Assembly: GCA_030762935.1 (NCBI GenBank)
Contig: CM060895.1
Coordinates: 78,624,001 to 78,688,000, forward strand
Length of the DNA: 64,000 nucleotides
DNA from: Hymenopus coronatus
Lineage: Eukaryota; Arthropoda; Insecta; Mantodea; Hymenopodidae
Direction of reading: 5' to 3'
Shown here: one piece after another, positions 35,697 to 48,490 of the stretch
Layout of the letters: each line of letters begins with the position of its first letter
How positions within the stretch are numbered: the stretch's first letter is position 1
The notes under the pieces: generated by a model
The model's input: only the letters and a program-made list of their open reading frames with translations
The model's database searches: none
Told to the model about the DNA's origin: nothing
Program-made: the position numbers and the translations under genes

Positions 35697-36241
35697 GTTA
35701 TTTGTTTATTTTTATTTTCACTAATGAGCAATACATGCATTAGGTAGAGAAGGTATTGTATTCCACTGAGATTTCATCAGAAAACATTTTGAAACCCCGT
35801 GAATTCAAAAAGAAATTTTTAGAAAAAGGTCAGGTGAGTGTGTGCTTATTTGTGTTTTTATGTGTACGTGTCTGTGAGTGTGTGTGCGTGTGTATCTGTG
35901 AGTGTGAATCTGTGGACACATAACTCAAAAACAAAAATGCGTTAAATACCAAACTTGGTGTCCAAACTCCAATTTTTTTAGATTTTTTTGAAACGTTCTA
36001 TTTTCTAAACAAATGACCAACTGTTTTGATTAAAATGCCGTTTATTAAAGATGGTTCCATGGAAAATAAAATGTATATCGTTAATTTACTGGGAATAGCC
36101 CCTGAATACCTCTTCATTCTGAATGACTTTTGTACAACCTGTAAACTGTAACAGATAGATAAAAACTTCCTACACAAAAATATGAATCACATTAAAGCAC
36201 GCAATTAGTCTTATTTGTAGATTTTTTTTTTTTGTAGTTTT
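35697..36241. mobile_element. Element copy T4 (HOR4), truncated at the SINE junction
   Basis: Same type as HOR1/3/5, with a GTGT-rich tract near 35,835-35,915. Twelve T's precede GTAGTTTTGACCA. Confidence 0.55.
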
Positions 36242-36626
36242 GACCAGATTAGGGGCCGCACGACATTAAGGAATTTCACAACCGCACCCAGCCATCACCC
36301 CTTAGACATAGTCAATCTCCCTTACGTTGCGGCAACCACTTACCCGCCGAGTCCAACCCAATCTGAACAGGACCCGCTGGGTAGGACTTCCGAAGTTCGG
36401 CCAAACGTATTTCTAGTAACGTCAGAAGTACATTTGTTAGGAACAGAAAATGATAGCCAGGAAATTGAGGGAATGTAATATTTACCTGGCAACAGAGGGA
36501 AAACCCTGAACAAACCATGGACCAGAAAGGTCAACCTCGGAAGTCGAAACCATCACCTCTCGAATTCGAGGTGCATATGTTATACGGCGCCATCTAACTT
36601 GGTGGAGAGGAGGGGAAGAGTGCTAC
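36242..36626 (-). mobile_element. SINE-like retroposon, HOR5 copy
   Basis: A short T tract (12). Private substitutions include GACCAGATT at the edge and GTGCTAC at the 5' end. Confidence 0.65.
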
Positions 36627-37385
36627 AGATAATACAATTAAAGAAGCAGATTTGTAATTACTACTAGTTAAGCGTAGGTAGTTCCTAGTGATGTTGGTGA
36701 TTTCTACAACATTTCTACAGATTTGTTCAACATTAATTGTTTCTAAGAAAAACAGAAATATCTAGTTATAATTGCAGGGCTCCATTTTAAATCAATTTGT
36801 ACATTTAATTCTTTTATATAGTGTTCCGAATATGTTTATACAAGCAGAAATCAATTCCTGAAAAAACAGTAAGTTATATAATATAACTACTTGATATTTC
36901 AAAACCCAATTATGTATTAAATTATAATGTTCCTAAATTTGAATTAATACCTGATACCAAGAAACAACATTTTGGATCTCTACTTCTACTTTCAAGTTAA
37001 GGTGGACTGAAATAAATCGAAAGACTGACATTTAAATTGACCGTCATATCAAGGTTAAAAAACTTAGTAAATGAAGATAATTCAAATTGTAATATCTAAA
37101 GATCTGTTTGAACACCATACAAAGCCGTATCTGCATACTGCTTCTATAATATTTCAGGCTTTTTTCGAAGCCTTGAAGAAATGTTAGTTCCCCTAATTAT
37201 CATGTTCTTAGACAGTAACTTAGAAAAACTTATAGCTCCAAGAAAATCGTGCACGTAGGTAACATTTTCTAAACGTGGTGTGATGGGGAAGGATGAAAAT
37301 AAAATATATTATTGCCTTAAAGCTAAGAAGGTATAGGCAAACGTATTCAGCTCGAAGAGGATAAAACAAGATTAAAAATACTAAT

Positions 37386-37457
37386 TGCGATGGCCCGGAA
37401 TCGAACCCGGATCAACTGCTTGGAAGGCAACTATGCTGATCATTACACCACCATCGC
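37386..37457 (-). tRNA. tRNA-Gly(UCC), gene a of HOR5, two damaging substitutions
   Basis: C62 to G creates a G-G mismatch in the middle of the T stem. One G of the D-loop GG pair (G18) is A, which should weaken the D-loop/T-loop contact. Anticodon and B-box core are unchanged. It is the only a gene that departs from consensus; likely impaired. Confidence 0.55.
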
Positions 37458-38191
37458 AAGATGTCATCTCACCTCCGGGAAAAGTGAGATCTGCTAATGC
37501 GTTTAGCAATTGGAGGGGGGGATCGTGTGCTGCTTATATTACAATATAATCTTGCCCCACTGAATTGTATTCTTGCGCCCTTAAATTCATTCCTCTTTCC
37601 TCTGTTTAACGAATATACAGGATTGTTGGTGATATATCATTAAAGCTTTTTTTTTACCATTAGCTCTTTGTATAGTGTTCCGCGACTCAATTTCTGAAAA
37701 AATTGTAAATTATGTCGTACACTTAATTTTCCAAAGTCAATCATATATTTATTTTAAAAATCTAGGTCTGAAACAATACATGATATCAAGAACTAACGTC
37801 TTAGATCACTTCATCTACCTTGAAATAAAGTTACGGATCACTGAAATGACCCGTAAGACAGAAATTCAACATAACAACTGTAACAAGACGACAAAAAATT
37901 GATAAAGGATGTTAACACAAATTTTAAAATCTAGTAACCTGTTTGAAAAACCTAGAAACCAACAATCGGATGGTACTTCTGTAATATTTGAGAAACTTTT
38001 TTCGGAACCTTGAAATAATTATGTTTTGAATTTGTAACTCAGAAAGGTAACGCATTCACGAAGGTAACATTTTCTGACCATGGTTGGATGGGGCAAGACG
38101 TCAGTCATAGTTATTCTTGCTTATTATCTAAGGAAGTTGCGGATCAAACATGTTCAGCTCCACCAGGATAAAACAGATTAAAAATACAAAG

Positions 38192-38263
38192 TGCGATGGC
38201 CGGGAATCGAACCCTGATCAACTGCTTGGAAGGCAACAATGCTGACCATTACACCACCATCGC
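38192..38263 (-). tRNA. tRNA-Gly(UCC), gene b of HOR5, T-stem mismatch
   Basis: The b-type A26 to T plus C49 to A, giving an A-G mismatch in the T stem. The rest is consensus. Function is uncertain. Confidence 0.6.
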
Positions 38264-38331
38264 ACCATGGTATCTGTTTCTCAAGAAAGGGATAGAGATA
38301 GATATTTCTTGCCTCTGTATTTTGTCTCCTT

Positions 38332-38773
38332 AATTGAGTAATATTTTCTTTCCACCAATATGCTGCCTTTTGTTTCCAGTAGTCGTGTTTTTATACGAAG
38401 CGCGTGGTCACATGCACTTTCGATTAGTTGCATCAATTCACTCTGTTTGTGTATAGTACTTAAACATTCAATTTGTTCTTCCAGTCTTATAAGCAACGTT
38501 ATTCTCTTTTTATACCTCCATCCTTTTATGTACTTTGCTAATTCTATATATATATTCTTAAGATAGCTTAAATTTTCATTATTCAAGTGCCAATATCGAA
38601 CCAATATTCTTATTTCTGTAGAACATATTGCAGTATCCACGTATGACGACCCATTATTCCTTTTAAAGGTAATTAAATACTGTCCATCGTTTAATATATT
38701 ATAATCATTTTCCTTTATCCACTGCTAGAGTGCTTCCTTTCCTATCATCTGTAAAGGAAACCCAGAAAAATGC
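38332..38773 (-). pseudogene. Non-LTR retrotransposon endonuclease fragment (HOR5 copy)
   Basis: Orthologue of the HOR2 fragment. A small deletion after CTTTGC fuses the two frames, so one frame reads from the ICSTEI motif through the ACDHAL linker (about 119 codons). Stops remain upstream and the YWWKDN end is out of frame, so this is a chance fusion. Confidence 0.68.
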
Positions 38774-38821
38774 TTTTGTTCCAAAGAGCACGTTTTCCTT
38801 ATTTTGCACTTGCTGTTCGAT

Positions 38822-38883
38822 GCTGCAGCAGTAGTAGCAGCAGTACAAGTAGCGATGACAATAATGGTAGTAGCAGTGGCGGT

Positions 38884-38921
<38 letters not shown>

Positions 38922-38926
38922 CAGTT
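38822..38926. repeat. AGC microsatellite (HOR5), about 11 pure triplets
   Basis: Same arrangement as HOR3, including the C-interrupted A-run, but two triplets shorter in the pure core. Confidence 0.92.
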
Positions 38927-39929
38927 AAAAAAAAAAAACAAAAAAAAAAAACTGGACCAGGGCCTGCAATCCAATACTTTCTTTACTAATATGCTAATGA
39001 TTTCAGCATGAATAGCAATACTATAATAGAACCAACTCCTCAATAAGCTTTTACTTATTTGTCTGGAAACAAAAGGACTCGCTTGTTCCAGCTGCTAACC
39101 ATCTATTTATAAATGTTTTCCTACTTTGGCGATTAAAACATATGCGCGCTGCTTATTGCAACGGTGTGTCTCATAATCTTGCTCCATTGAATTGTATTCT
39201 TGTGCCTTTTTTCCATTCCTCTTTCCTCTGACTAGCCATTATACAGTTCTGTTGACGATATGTAACATCTATATAATAATAACAATAAAATAACAATAAT
39301 AATACACAGTAATTCCTCATTTCGACCTTTAACTCTTTGTGTAGTGTTCCGAATATAATGCATATAACTCGGGATTCAATTTCTAGAAACATTGTAAATT
39401 ATCTCATACACTCAGGTATTCAATTTTAAGAATCTAAATCCGAAATAATAAATGATACATGAAACAACATTTTGGATCACTCCATTTACTTTCAAACAAA
39501 GTTACTCATCACTGAAATAACTCGAAAAAACTGAACTTTACACGACCGACGTGTCAGGAGGACAGCAAAATTGATAAAGGCAGATAATAAAAGTTTTAAA
39601 ATGTAACGAGTTGTTTGAAAAACCTACAAACCAGCAAACGCATGACACTTCTATAATTTTTTAGGAATTCTTTCGATACCTTGAAGAAATAAATTACGAA
39701 TCCTCCTAATTATCACAGTCATTAGAATGAAAGGTATATGTTCTGATTTTGCAACTCAGAAAATATATAGCTCAAAGAAAGCCGTGCACGAAAGTAACAT
39801 TTTCTGACCATGGTTGGATGGGGAAAGACGAACCACAGATATTCTTGTGTATAAGCTAAGAAGGTGAAGCAAGGTGCGGATACAATCGTGTTCGACTCGA
39901 ACAGTATAAAAAAGAATAAAAATACTAGA

Positions 39930-40001
39930 TGCGATGGCCGGGAATCGAACCCGGATCAACTGCTTGGAAGGCAACTATGCTGACCATTACACCACCATCG
40001 C
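39930..40001 (-). tRNA. tRNA-Gly-TCC: tRNA-Gly(UCC), gene c of HOR5, exact consensus
   Basis: Perfect 72-nt match, with T5 and T6 terminators in the 3' flank. The flanking palindrome is the TGTTCGACTCGAACA form. Confidence 0.97.
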
Positions 40002-40876
40002 ATGATGTCATATATACCTCCAAAAAGGTGAGATATGCTAATGCGTTCAGCATGAGTGACAAAGCCCGGTACTACCAAGTCCTCAATAAGAGTTAAGTTA
40101 TTTGTCTGGAAACATAATGATTCGCCTGTTCCAGCTACTGTCCATATGTTTATAAATGTGTCTGTACTTTGGTTTTTAGCGGGAAAACTTCATTCTTATT
40201 AGTGAATACAGCTTTTTTAGCGATATATATAAGGACTATGCTAGTAACAACATTAACAATAATAATATTAATGATTCATCAATACAGTTTTTTTTTACCA
40301 TTGTTCCGAATAAGTGCATTTAAACAGATATTCAATTTCTAGAAAAATAGTAAATTGTGTCATACACTTGGCTTTCCAAAAGCCAATCATGCATTCAATT
40401 TTAAAATCTAAATCCGGAACAATACATGATTACAAGACCCAAGACTCCATCTACCTTTAAACAAAGTTACTAATCGCTGAAATAACCCGAAAGATTGAAA
40501 TTCAACATTACCCACATATCAAGATGACAAAAATATTGATAAAGGCAGGTAATATACATTTTAAAATGTAAAAAGATGTTTGGAAAACCAACAAACTCGC
40601 AATCGGTTAGCACTTCTATATTTTGGAAACTTTTTTTCGAAACCTTGAAGAAATAAATTACTAATCCTCACGACGATTACAATCATTAGAATGAATTGCA
40701 ACTCAGAAAACCTATTGCTCAAAGAAAGGCGTGCGCAAAGGGTAACATTTTCTTAACATGGTTGGAAGGGGCAAGACGACATTCAGATGTATTCTTGTTT
40801 ATAAACTAAGAATGCATAGGAAGGTGCGGATTCAATCGTGTTCGACACGAACAGGATAAAGCAGATTTAAAATACA

Positions 40877-40905
40877 AACTATGTTGACCATTACACCACC
40901 ATCGC
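40877..40905 (-). pseudogene. tRNA-Gly 5' stump, first monomer d of HOR5
   Basis: 29 nt, standard d deletion junction. Confidence 0.85.
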
Positions 40906-41900
40906 ACAATAGCGTTTCAACCTCAAGGGAAAGTGAGATGCTAATGCGTTCAGCATGAGTGGCAATAGGCTTGTATGATCAACTCCGCAATGGGATTTTA
41001 CTTCCTTGTCTTGAAGCAGTTGAAACATCTATTGTTCCAGCTACTATCAATCTATTAAAAATGTGTCCCTACTTTATCATTTAAAAGAAACTCGTGCAGT
41101 TTCCTTTGACAACATTGTTTCCCGTAATCTTGCCCCGTTGAATTGTATTCTTGCGTATTTAGTGTCATTCCTTTTTCCTTTGATTAGCAAATGTACAGCT
41201 TTTTTGGCGATATAAAGAACTATACTATTAACACAACAATAATACACAATCATTTTTCATTATATATTTTTCGACCAGTAATTCTTTGTGTGTTCCGAAT
41301 ATAAACCGAGATTCAATTTCTGGAAAGCCAAATAATGTATTACATTTTAAGAATTTAAATAATACATAACATCATGAAACAGCATTTTGGATCTCTCCAT
41401 CTACCTTCAAAGTTACTGATGACTAAATTAATACATGATTACAAGACCCAAGACGCCATCTACCTTTAAACAAAGTTACTAATCGCTGAAATAACCCGAA
41501 AGATTGAAATTCAACATTATCCACATATCAAGATGACAAAAATATTGATAAAGGCAGGTAATATACATTTTAAAATGTAAAAAGATGTTTGAAAAACCTA
41601 CAAACTCGCAATCGGTTAGCACTTCTATATTTTGGAAACTTTTTTTCGAAACCTTGAAGAAATAAATTACTAATCCTCACGACGATTACAATCATTAGAA
41701 TGAATTGCAACGTTCTGAATTTGCAACTCAGAAAACCTATTGCTTAAAGAAAGGCGTGCGCAAAGGTAACATTTTCTTAACATGTTTGGAAGGGGCAAGA
41801 CGACATTCAGAGGCATTCTTGTTTATAAACTAAGAATGTATAGGAAGGTGCACATTCAATCATGTTCGACACGAACAGGATAAAGCAGATTAAAAATACA

Positions 41901-41929
41901 AACTATGTTGACCATTACACCACCATCGC
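41901..41929 (-). pseudogene. tRNA-Gly 5' stump, duplicated monomer d of HOR5
   Basis: Second copy of the stump, 1,024 bp from the first and created by the local duplication. The stump is unchanged. Confidence 0.85.
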
Positions 41930-42726
41930 ACAATAGCGATTCAACCTCAAGGGAAAGTGAGATGCTAATGCGTTCAGCATGAGTGGCAATAGACTTGAAT
42001 GACCAACTCCGCAATGGGTTTTTACTTCCTTGTCTTTCCTTTTTCCTTTGATTAGCAAATGTACAGCTTTGTTGGCGATATAAAGAATTATACTATTAAC
42101 ACAACAATAATACACAATCATTTTTCATTATAGTATTTTTCGAACAGTAATTCTTTGTGTGTTCCGAATATAGTGTATATAAACCGAGATTCAATTTCTG
42201 GAAAGATTGTAAATTATGTCATACAATTAATTTTTCAAAAGCCAATAATGTATTACATTTTAAGAATTTAAATAATACATAATTTCATGAAACAGCATTT
42301 TAGATCTCTCCATCTATCTTCAAAGTTACTGATCACTAAATTAACCCGAAAGACTGAAATTTAACATGACCGACGTATCAAGATAACAACAAAATTGATA
42401 CAGGTAGGTAATACACATTTTAAAATGTAATAACCTGTTTGAAAATCTTACAAATCACATTGGGATGTTACTTCTATAATATTTGGGGACAAATTTTTGC
42501 AACTTTGAAGAAATAAATTACAAATTCCCATACTTATTACAATCATTACAAGAAAGGGTTACGTTCGGAGTTTGTAGCCTATAGGTCAAAGAAAGGCGTG
42601 CGCGAAGGTAACATTTTCTGAACATGGTTGGATGGGGAAAGACGACAGCCACAGATATTCTTGTGAATAAGCTAAGAAGGAATAGCAAGGCGCGAATGCA
42701 GGATAAAAAAGAATGAAAATAGTTGA

Positions 42727-42798
42727 TGCGATGGACGGGAATCGAACCCGGATCAACTGCTTGGAAGGCAACTATGCTGACCATTACACCACCATCGC
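42727..42798 (-). tRNA. tRNA-Gly-TCC: tRNA-Gly(UCC), gene e of HOR5, one T-stem mismatch
   Basis: A single change, G64 to T, leaves a C-U mismatch at the outermost T-stem pair. Promoter boxes, anticodon and acceptor stem are consensus. It may still function. Confidence 0.68.
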
Positions 42799-43742
42799 AC
42801 TATGGTATGCGAACCTCAAGGAAAAAGTGAGATACGCTAAAGCGTTCAGCATGAGTGCAATAGCCTAGTACAACCAACTTCTCATAAGTTTTTACAAATT
42901 TGTCTGGAAACATAGTGACTCGCCTGTTCCAGCTGCTAACCAACTATTTACAAATGTGTCCCTACTTTGACATTAATTTAGAAGAAACTTGTGCATGATT
43001 CCTATCAGCAACATGTGTCTCATAGTATTGCCCCGCTGATACGTATTCTTCCGCGATTAATTTCATTCTTATTCACTTTGATCAACGAGTATAGCTCTGA
43101 TATAAGACGTACATTAATAATAGTAGTAATAATAACAATAATACACAATAATTCTTAATTAAAGAGTTTCCGAATACACATAATCCAAGATTCAATTTAT
43201 GAAAAATAGTAAATTATGTCATACACTTAATTTACCAAAAGCCAATATGTATTAAATTATAAGCATCTAAATCCGAAACAATACATGATATACAGAAACA
43301 ACATTCTCCAGCTACCTTTATACAAAGTATACGAAAACTGAAAGAAACCGAAAGACTGACACTTAACAAGCCTAACGTATCCAGATGACATATTAATAAA
43401 GGCAGGTAATGCACAGTTTAAAACATATGGAAAACCTACAAAATCGCAACTGGCTGCTATTTCTAGAATGTTTGAGCACTTTAATGAAATCAGTATGTAT
43501 AACCGCAATTATTATAAATTGTTAATATGTATATATAATGTCATATACATATAATATGGTCTGAGTTAGTAAATTAGAAATACTTTACAGAAAGGTGTGT
43601 GCAATGGCAATATTTCCTGAATTTGGTTGGATGGAGAAAGACGTTAACAAAGGTATAAGCCATAAGCTGAATAGTAACTATATAGCAAAGTGGGGATGTA
43701 AACCGGTTCGTCCCAGAGACGATGAACAAAATTAAAGCTAAG

Positions 43743-43813
43743 TTTTGTGGCTGGGAATCGAAAACGGATCATCTGCTTAAAAAGCCCTATGCTGACCATT
43801 ACACGCTTACCGT
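43743..43813 (-). pseudogene. tRNA-derived pseudogene, monomer f of HOR5
   Basis: f type with private changes (TTTTGTGGC, and CTTAAAAAGCCC in the anticodon arm) shared with HOR6. Confidence 0.83.
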
Positions 43814-44164
43814 TCTCTATGAAGAATAAAGATATACCAATATGTTCAATATTAGGGGCAATAACCAATCACAAGTCCCCAATATGTTTTTGCTTATTTA
43901 TCTGGAAACATATTGACCTTCCTCTTTCAACTGAAGACCATCCATGTCGAATTTTTTACCATTACGTTAACCTTTAGAAAAAGCTCGTACAGTTTCCTAT
44001 CAGTAACATTGTTTCAAATAACCTTGACCGGCATAACATGTATTCATCCGCACCGAACTTCCTTCCCTTTTCCCTGATTGGCTAATGCTCATCCAGATGA
44101 CGAATTACGTATCTGTGCATTGTCAGGTGATAAATACGAAACACTCTCATGTTGAAAATATATG

Positions 44165-44832
44165 TTTCGAGATCCCCTGAATAAAAACAATTCAGAAACA
44201 TGTCTATGCCTGTGCGTGTGCGTGCAGCTTAGCTAAAAAACGAAATGAAAAATTAGATAGCAAAATTAGTATTTAAGTTCAGTATCTTCCAAGGATACTT
44301 TATGAACATTTTCAAGAAAATCCCCATATCCCAAACTACCCTTTCCATGGAAAAGGTTTTGAAAATTGTTATTTTCTCAGAAATGGTTCTAACGATTTTG
44401 ACTAAAATACCGCATATTAAAACTATTCACACCACAAATAAATTTGAATTTTTTGGGAACAGCTTCTGAAGATCTCTTCACTCTGGCTGAACTTTGCCTA
44501 ATTTTGTATAACTGCTAAACCGCAAGATAGATAATAACCTTCTGCACAAAAAATGTAGATCTCATCAAAACACGCAAAATATGCAGTTTACATTTTTGTT
44601 GTGGAGGTAACCGTTTCCGAAAAATTCCACTATTGGTTTCAATTGTAAAGTAGTTATACTTTTCTCAGACAGGAAGTGTCCATTCTTCTTTTGTTCTACT
44701 CCTGGCCAACCAAAGAAGCGAATTGCAATGACGATCGCCTAAAGACCGCTTTTAAAACATTTGACTATAGCTTCTGCGTTAGCCTAGCCTATTCCCTTAG
44801 TTCCCTCCTACTTTTAGGGATTTAAGTAATAA
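44165..44832. mobile_element. Inverted-repeat element copy T3 (HOR5)
   Basis: Colinear with the other T3 copies. The following spacer shares with HOR1 a deletion giving CCGTTGTATAAACATAAA (44,971 and 9,194). Confidence 0.55.
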
Positions 44833-45220
44833 GTACATTCTGTTAGTGCCTAGATGGTCTAGAAAGAAGAATAATCTTATGTAAGAAGTGTGTTTATAGA
44901 ACAGCTAGAGAATGTCATGTGACTATAACACAACAGATGTTTGTGTTTAGCACTACTGCTAGCACTGTAAAACCGTTGTATAAACATAAAAAAACATCCA
45001 ACAGTACTAAAATACCTTTCACCACTATCCTTAACAAAACGTCACACTCAGAGCAGATTATTTTGGACATCTTGTAATTGCATTTAACTATTTATCAAGT
45101 AAGTAACAACGACACTGCAAAGGGGTACAAATAGTATGAGGTTGAAATTCCTTTCTATCACTTTGCAGAGCAAGGAAACTGATCATCGGCTAGCATAAAA
45201 AGGGAAGAGGGACAACATAG

Positions 45221-45803
45221 GTATTTGTTTATTTTTTTCTTTATCACTAATGAGCAATACATGAATTAGGTATAGAAGGTATTGTATTCCACTGAGATTT
45301 CATTAGAAAACATTTTGAAACACCCTGAATTCAAAAAGAAATTTTTAGAAAAAGGTCAGGTGAGTGTGTGCTTATTTGTGTTTTTATGTGTACGTGTCTG
45401 TGAGTGTGTGTGCGTGTGTGTCTGTGAGTGTGAATCTGTGGACACATAACTCAAAAACAAAAATGCGTTAAATACCAAACTTGGTGTCCAAGGATGCGAC
45501 TCCAATTTTTTTAGATTTTTTTGAAACGTTCTATTTTCTAAACAAATTACCAACTGTTTTGATTAAAATGCCGTTTATTAAAGATGGTTCCATGGAAAAT
45601 AAAATGTATATCGTTAATTTACTGGGAATAGCCCCTGAATACCTCTTCATTCTGAATGACTTTTGTACAACCTGTAAACTGTAACAGATAGATAAAAACT
45701 TCCTACACAAAAATATGAATCACATTAAAACACGAAACTAGTCATATATGCATATTATTTTTTTTTGTTTTTTTTGTTTTTTTGTTTTTTTGTTTGTAGT
45801 TTT
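45221..45803. mobile_element. Element copy T4 (HOR5), truncated at the SINE junction
   Basis: HOR1/3/4/5 type. The T tract at the junction is broken into T-runs separated by single G's. Confidence 0.55.
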
Positions 45804-46186
45804 GACCAGGTTAGGGGCCGCACGACATTAACGAATTTCACAACCGCACCCAGCCATCACCGCTTAGACATAGCCAATCTCCGTTAGGTTGCGGCAACCA
45901 CTTACCCGCTGAGTCCAACCCAATCTGAACAGGACCCGCTGGGGAGGAGTTCCGAAGTTCGGCCAAACGTATTTCTAGTAACGTCAGAAGTACATTTGTT
46001 AGGAACAGAAAATGATAGCCAGGAAATTGAGGGAATGTAATATTTACCTGGCAACAGAGGGAAACCCCTGAACAAACCATGGACCAGAAAGTCAACTTCG
46101 GAAGTCGAACACATCACCTCTCGAATTCGAGTTGCATATGTTATACGGGCCATCTAACTTGGTGGAGAGGAGGGGAAGGGCGCTAC
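45804..46186 (-). mobile_element. SINE-like retroposon, HOR6 copy
   Basis: Private small deletions (for example TACGGGCC for TACGGCGCC near the 5' head) and an interrupted tail. Otherwise as in the other units. Confidence 0.65.
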
Positions 46187-46956
46187 AGATAATACAATTA
46201 AAGAAGCAGATTTGTAATTACTACTAGTTAAGCGTAGGTAGTTCCTAGTGATGTTGGTGATTGCTACAACATTTCTACAGATTTGTTCAACATTAACTGT
46301 TTGTAAAAAAAACAATAATCTAGTCATAATTACCTAGTCATAAATGCAAGGCTCCATTTTAAATCAGTTTGTACATTTAATTCTTTTATATAGTGTTCCG
46401 AATATATCTATACAAGCAGAAATCAATTCCTGAAAAAACAGTAAGTTATATAATATAACTACTTAATATTTCAAAACCCAATTATGTATTAAATTATAAT
46501 GTTCCTAAATTTGAATTAATACCTGATACCAAGAAACAACATTTTGGATCCCTACTTCTACTTTCAAGTTAAGGTGCACTGAAATAAATCGAAAGACTGA
46601 TATTTAAATTCACCGTCATATCAAGGTTAAAAAGCTTAATAAATGAAGATAATTCAAATTGTAATATCTAAAGATCTGTTTGAACACCATACAAAGCCGT
46701 ATCTGCATACTGCTTCTATAATATTTCAGGCTTTTTTCGAAGCCTTGAAGAAATGTTTGTTCCCCTAATTATCATGCTCTTAGACAGTAACTTAGAAAAA
46801 CTTATAGCTCCAAGAAAATCGTGCACGTAGGTAAAATTTTCTAAACGTGGTTGGATGGGGAAGGATGAAAATAAAATATATTATTGCCTTAAAGCTAAGA
46901 AGGTATAGGCAAACGTATTGAGCTCGAAGAGGATAAAACAGAGTAAAAATACTAAT

Positions 46957-47028
46957 TGCGATGGCCGGGAATCGAACCCGGATCAACTGCTTGGAAGGCA
47001 ACTATGCTGACCATTACACCACCATCGC
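46957..47028 (-). tRNA. tRNA-Gly-TCC: tRNA-Gly(UCC), gene a of HOR6, exact consensus
   Basis: Perfect 72-nt match. The 3' flank GTATTTTTACTCTG retains the T5 terminator. Confidence 0.97.
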
Positions 47029-47753
47029 AAGATGTCATATCAGCCTCCGGGAAAAGTGAGATCTGCTAATGCGTTTAGCAATTGGATCGTGTGCAGCTTC
47101 TATTACAATATAACCTTGCCCCACTGAATTGTATTCTTGCGCCCTTAAATTCATTCCTCTTTCCTCTGTTTAACGAATATACAGGATTGTTGGTGATATA
47201 TCATTAAAGCTTTTTTTACCATTAGCTCTTTGTATAGTGTTCCGCGACTCAATTTCTGGAAAAATTGTAAATTATGTCGTACACTTAATTTTCTAAAGTA
47301 AATCATATATTTATTTTAAGAATCTAGGTCTGAAACAATACATGATATCAAGAACTAACGTCTTAGATCCCTTCATCTACCTTGAAATAAAGTTACGGAT
47401 CACTGAAATGACCCGTAAGACAGACATTCAACATAACCAATGTAACAAGACGACAAAAAATTGATAAAGGATGTTAACACAATTTTTAAAATCTAGTAAC
47501 CTGTTTGAAAAGTCTAGAAACCAACATTCGGATGGTACTTCTGTAATATTTGAGAAACTTTTTTTGGAACCTTGAAAGTATTATGTTTTGAATTTGTAAC
47601 TCAGAAAGGTAACGCATGCACGAAGGTAACATTTTCTGACCATGGTTGGATGGGGCAAGACGTAAGTCATAGATATTCATACTTATTATCTAAGGAAGTT
47701 GCGGATCAAACATGTTCAGCTCCACCAGGATAAAACAGATTAAAAATACAAAG

Positions 47754-47825
47754 TGCGATGGCCGGGAATCGAACCCGGATCAACTGCTTGGAAGGCAACA
47801 ATGCTGACCATTACACCACCATAGC
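47754..47825 (-). tRNA. tRNA-Gly(UCC), gene b of HOR6, acceptor mismatch
   Basis: The b-type A26 to T plus G3 to T, which makes a U-C mismatch at the third acceptor pair. This could hinder end processing or charging. The rest is consensus. Confidence 0.62.
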
Positions 47826-47893
47826 ACCATGGTAGCTGCATCTCAAGAAAGGGATAGAGATAGATATTTCTTGCCTCTGTATTTTGTCTACTT

Positions 47894-48335
47894 AATTGAG
47901 TAATATTTTCTTTCCACCAATATGCTGCCTTTTGTTTCCAGTAGTCGTGTTTTTATACGAAGCGCGTGGTCACATGCACTTTCGATTAGTTGCATCAATT
48001 CCCTTTGTTTGTGTATAGTACTTAAACATTCAATTTGTTCTTCCAGTCTTATAAGCAACGTTATTCTCTTTTTATACCTCCATCCTTTTATGTACTTTGC
48101 TAATTCTATATATATATTCTTAAGATAGCTTAAATTTTCATTATTCAAGTGCCAATATCGAACCAATATTCTTATTTCTGTAGAACATATTGTAGTATCC
48201 ACGTATGACGACCCATTATTCCTTTTAAAGGTAATTAAATACTGTCCATCGTTTAATATATTATAATCATTTTCGTTTATCCACTGCTAGAGTGCTTCCT
48301 TTCCTATCATCTGTAAAGGAAACCCAGAAAAATGC
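47894..48335 (-). pseudogene. Non-LTR retrotransposon endonuclease fragment (HOR6 copy)
   Basis: Orthologue of the HOR5 fragment with the same frame-fusing deletion after CTTTGC. Non-functional. Confidence 0.65.
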
Positions 48336-48383
48336 TTTTGTTCCAAAGAGCACGTTTTCCTTATTTTGCACTTGCTGTTCGAT

Positions 48384-48445
48384 GCTGCAGCAGTAGTAGC
48401 AGCAGTACAAGTAGCGATGACAATAATGGTAGTAGCAGTGGCGGT

Positions 48446-48486
<41 letters not shown>

Positions 48487-48490
48487 CAGT
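48384..48490. repeat. AGC microsatellite (HOR6), about 12 pure triplets
   Basis: HOR3/5/6 type, with a C-interrupted A-run after the AGC core. Confidence 0.92.

Larger units (their letters stand above)
27516..36241 (-). repeat. HOR4: complete 8,726-bp macrosatellite unit
   Basis: Same order of parts. Genes a and b look sound, but c and e have decayed here. The AGC tract is the shortest pure run of the complete units (about 7 triplets), and the b-c interval groups with HOR2 (CCCGGAAAATAC retained). Remaining spacer is monomer DNA without genes. Confidence 0.9.
40422..42035 (-). repeat. Tandem duplication of monomer d inside HOR5
   Basis: ATACATGATTACAAGACCC at 40,422 recurs at 41,431 after GACTAAATTA, which belongs to the next monomer. 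This marks an unequal crossover between paralogous monomers. The second copy ends at 42,036 in a private deletion (CTTGTCTT joined to TCCTTTTTCC). Confidence 0.85.
36242..45803 (-). repeat. HOR5: 9,562-bp macrosatellite unit with an internal monomer duplication
   Basis: This unit is about 835 bp longer than its neighbours because monomer d is present twice (stumps at 40,877 and 41,901). The sequence starting at 40,422 recurs at 41,431, an offset of 1,009 bp. A separate deletion near 42,036 removes roughly 170 bp, which gives the net gain. Otherwise the order of parts is standard. Confidence 0.9.

Noticed and set aside
38281..38640. 119-aa frame with ICSTEI and ACDHAL segments as a host gene
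   Set aside because: It is the decayed retrotransposon endonuclease fragment. A deletion fuses two frames, with stops before it and the WW motif out of frame.
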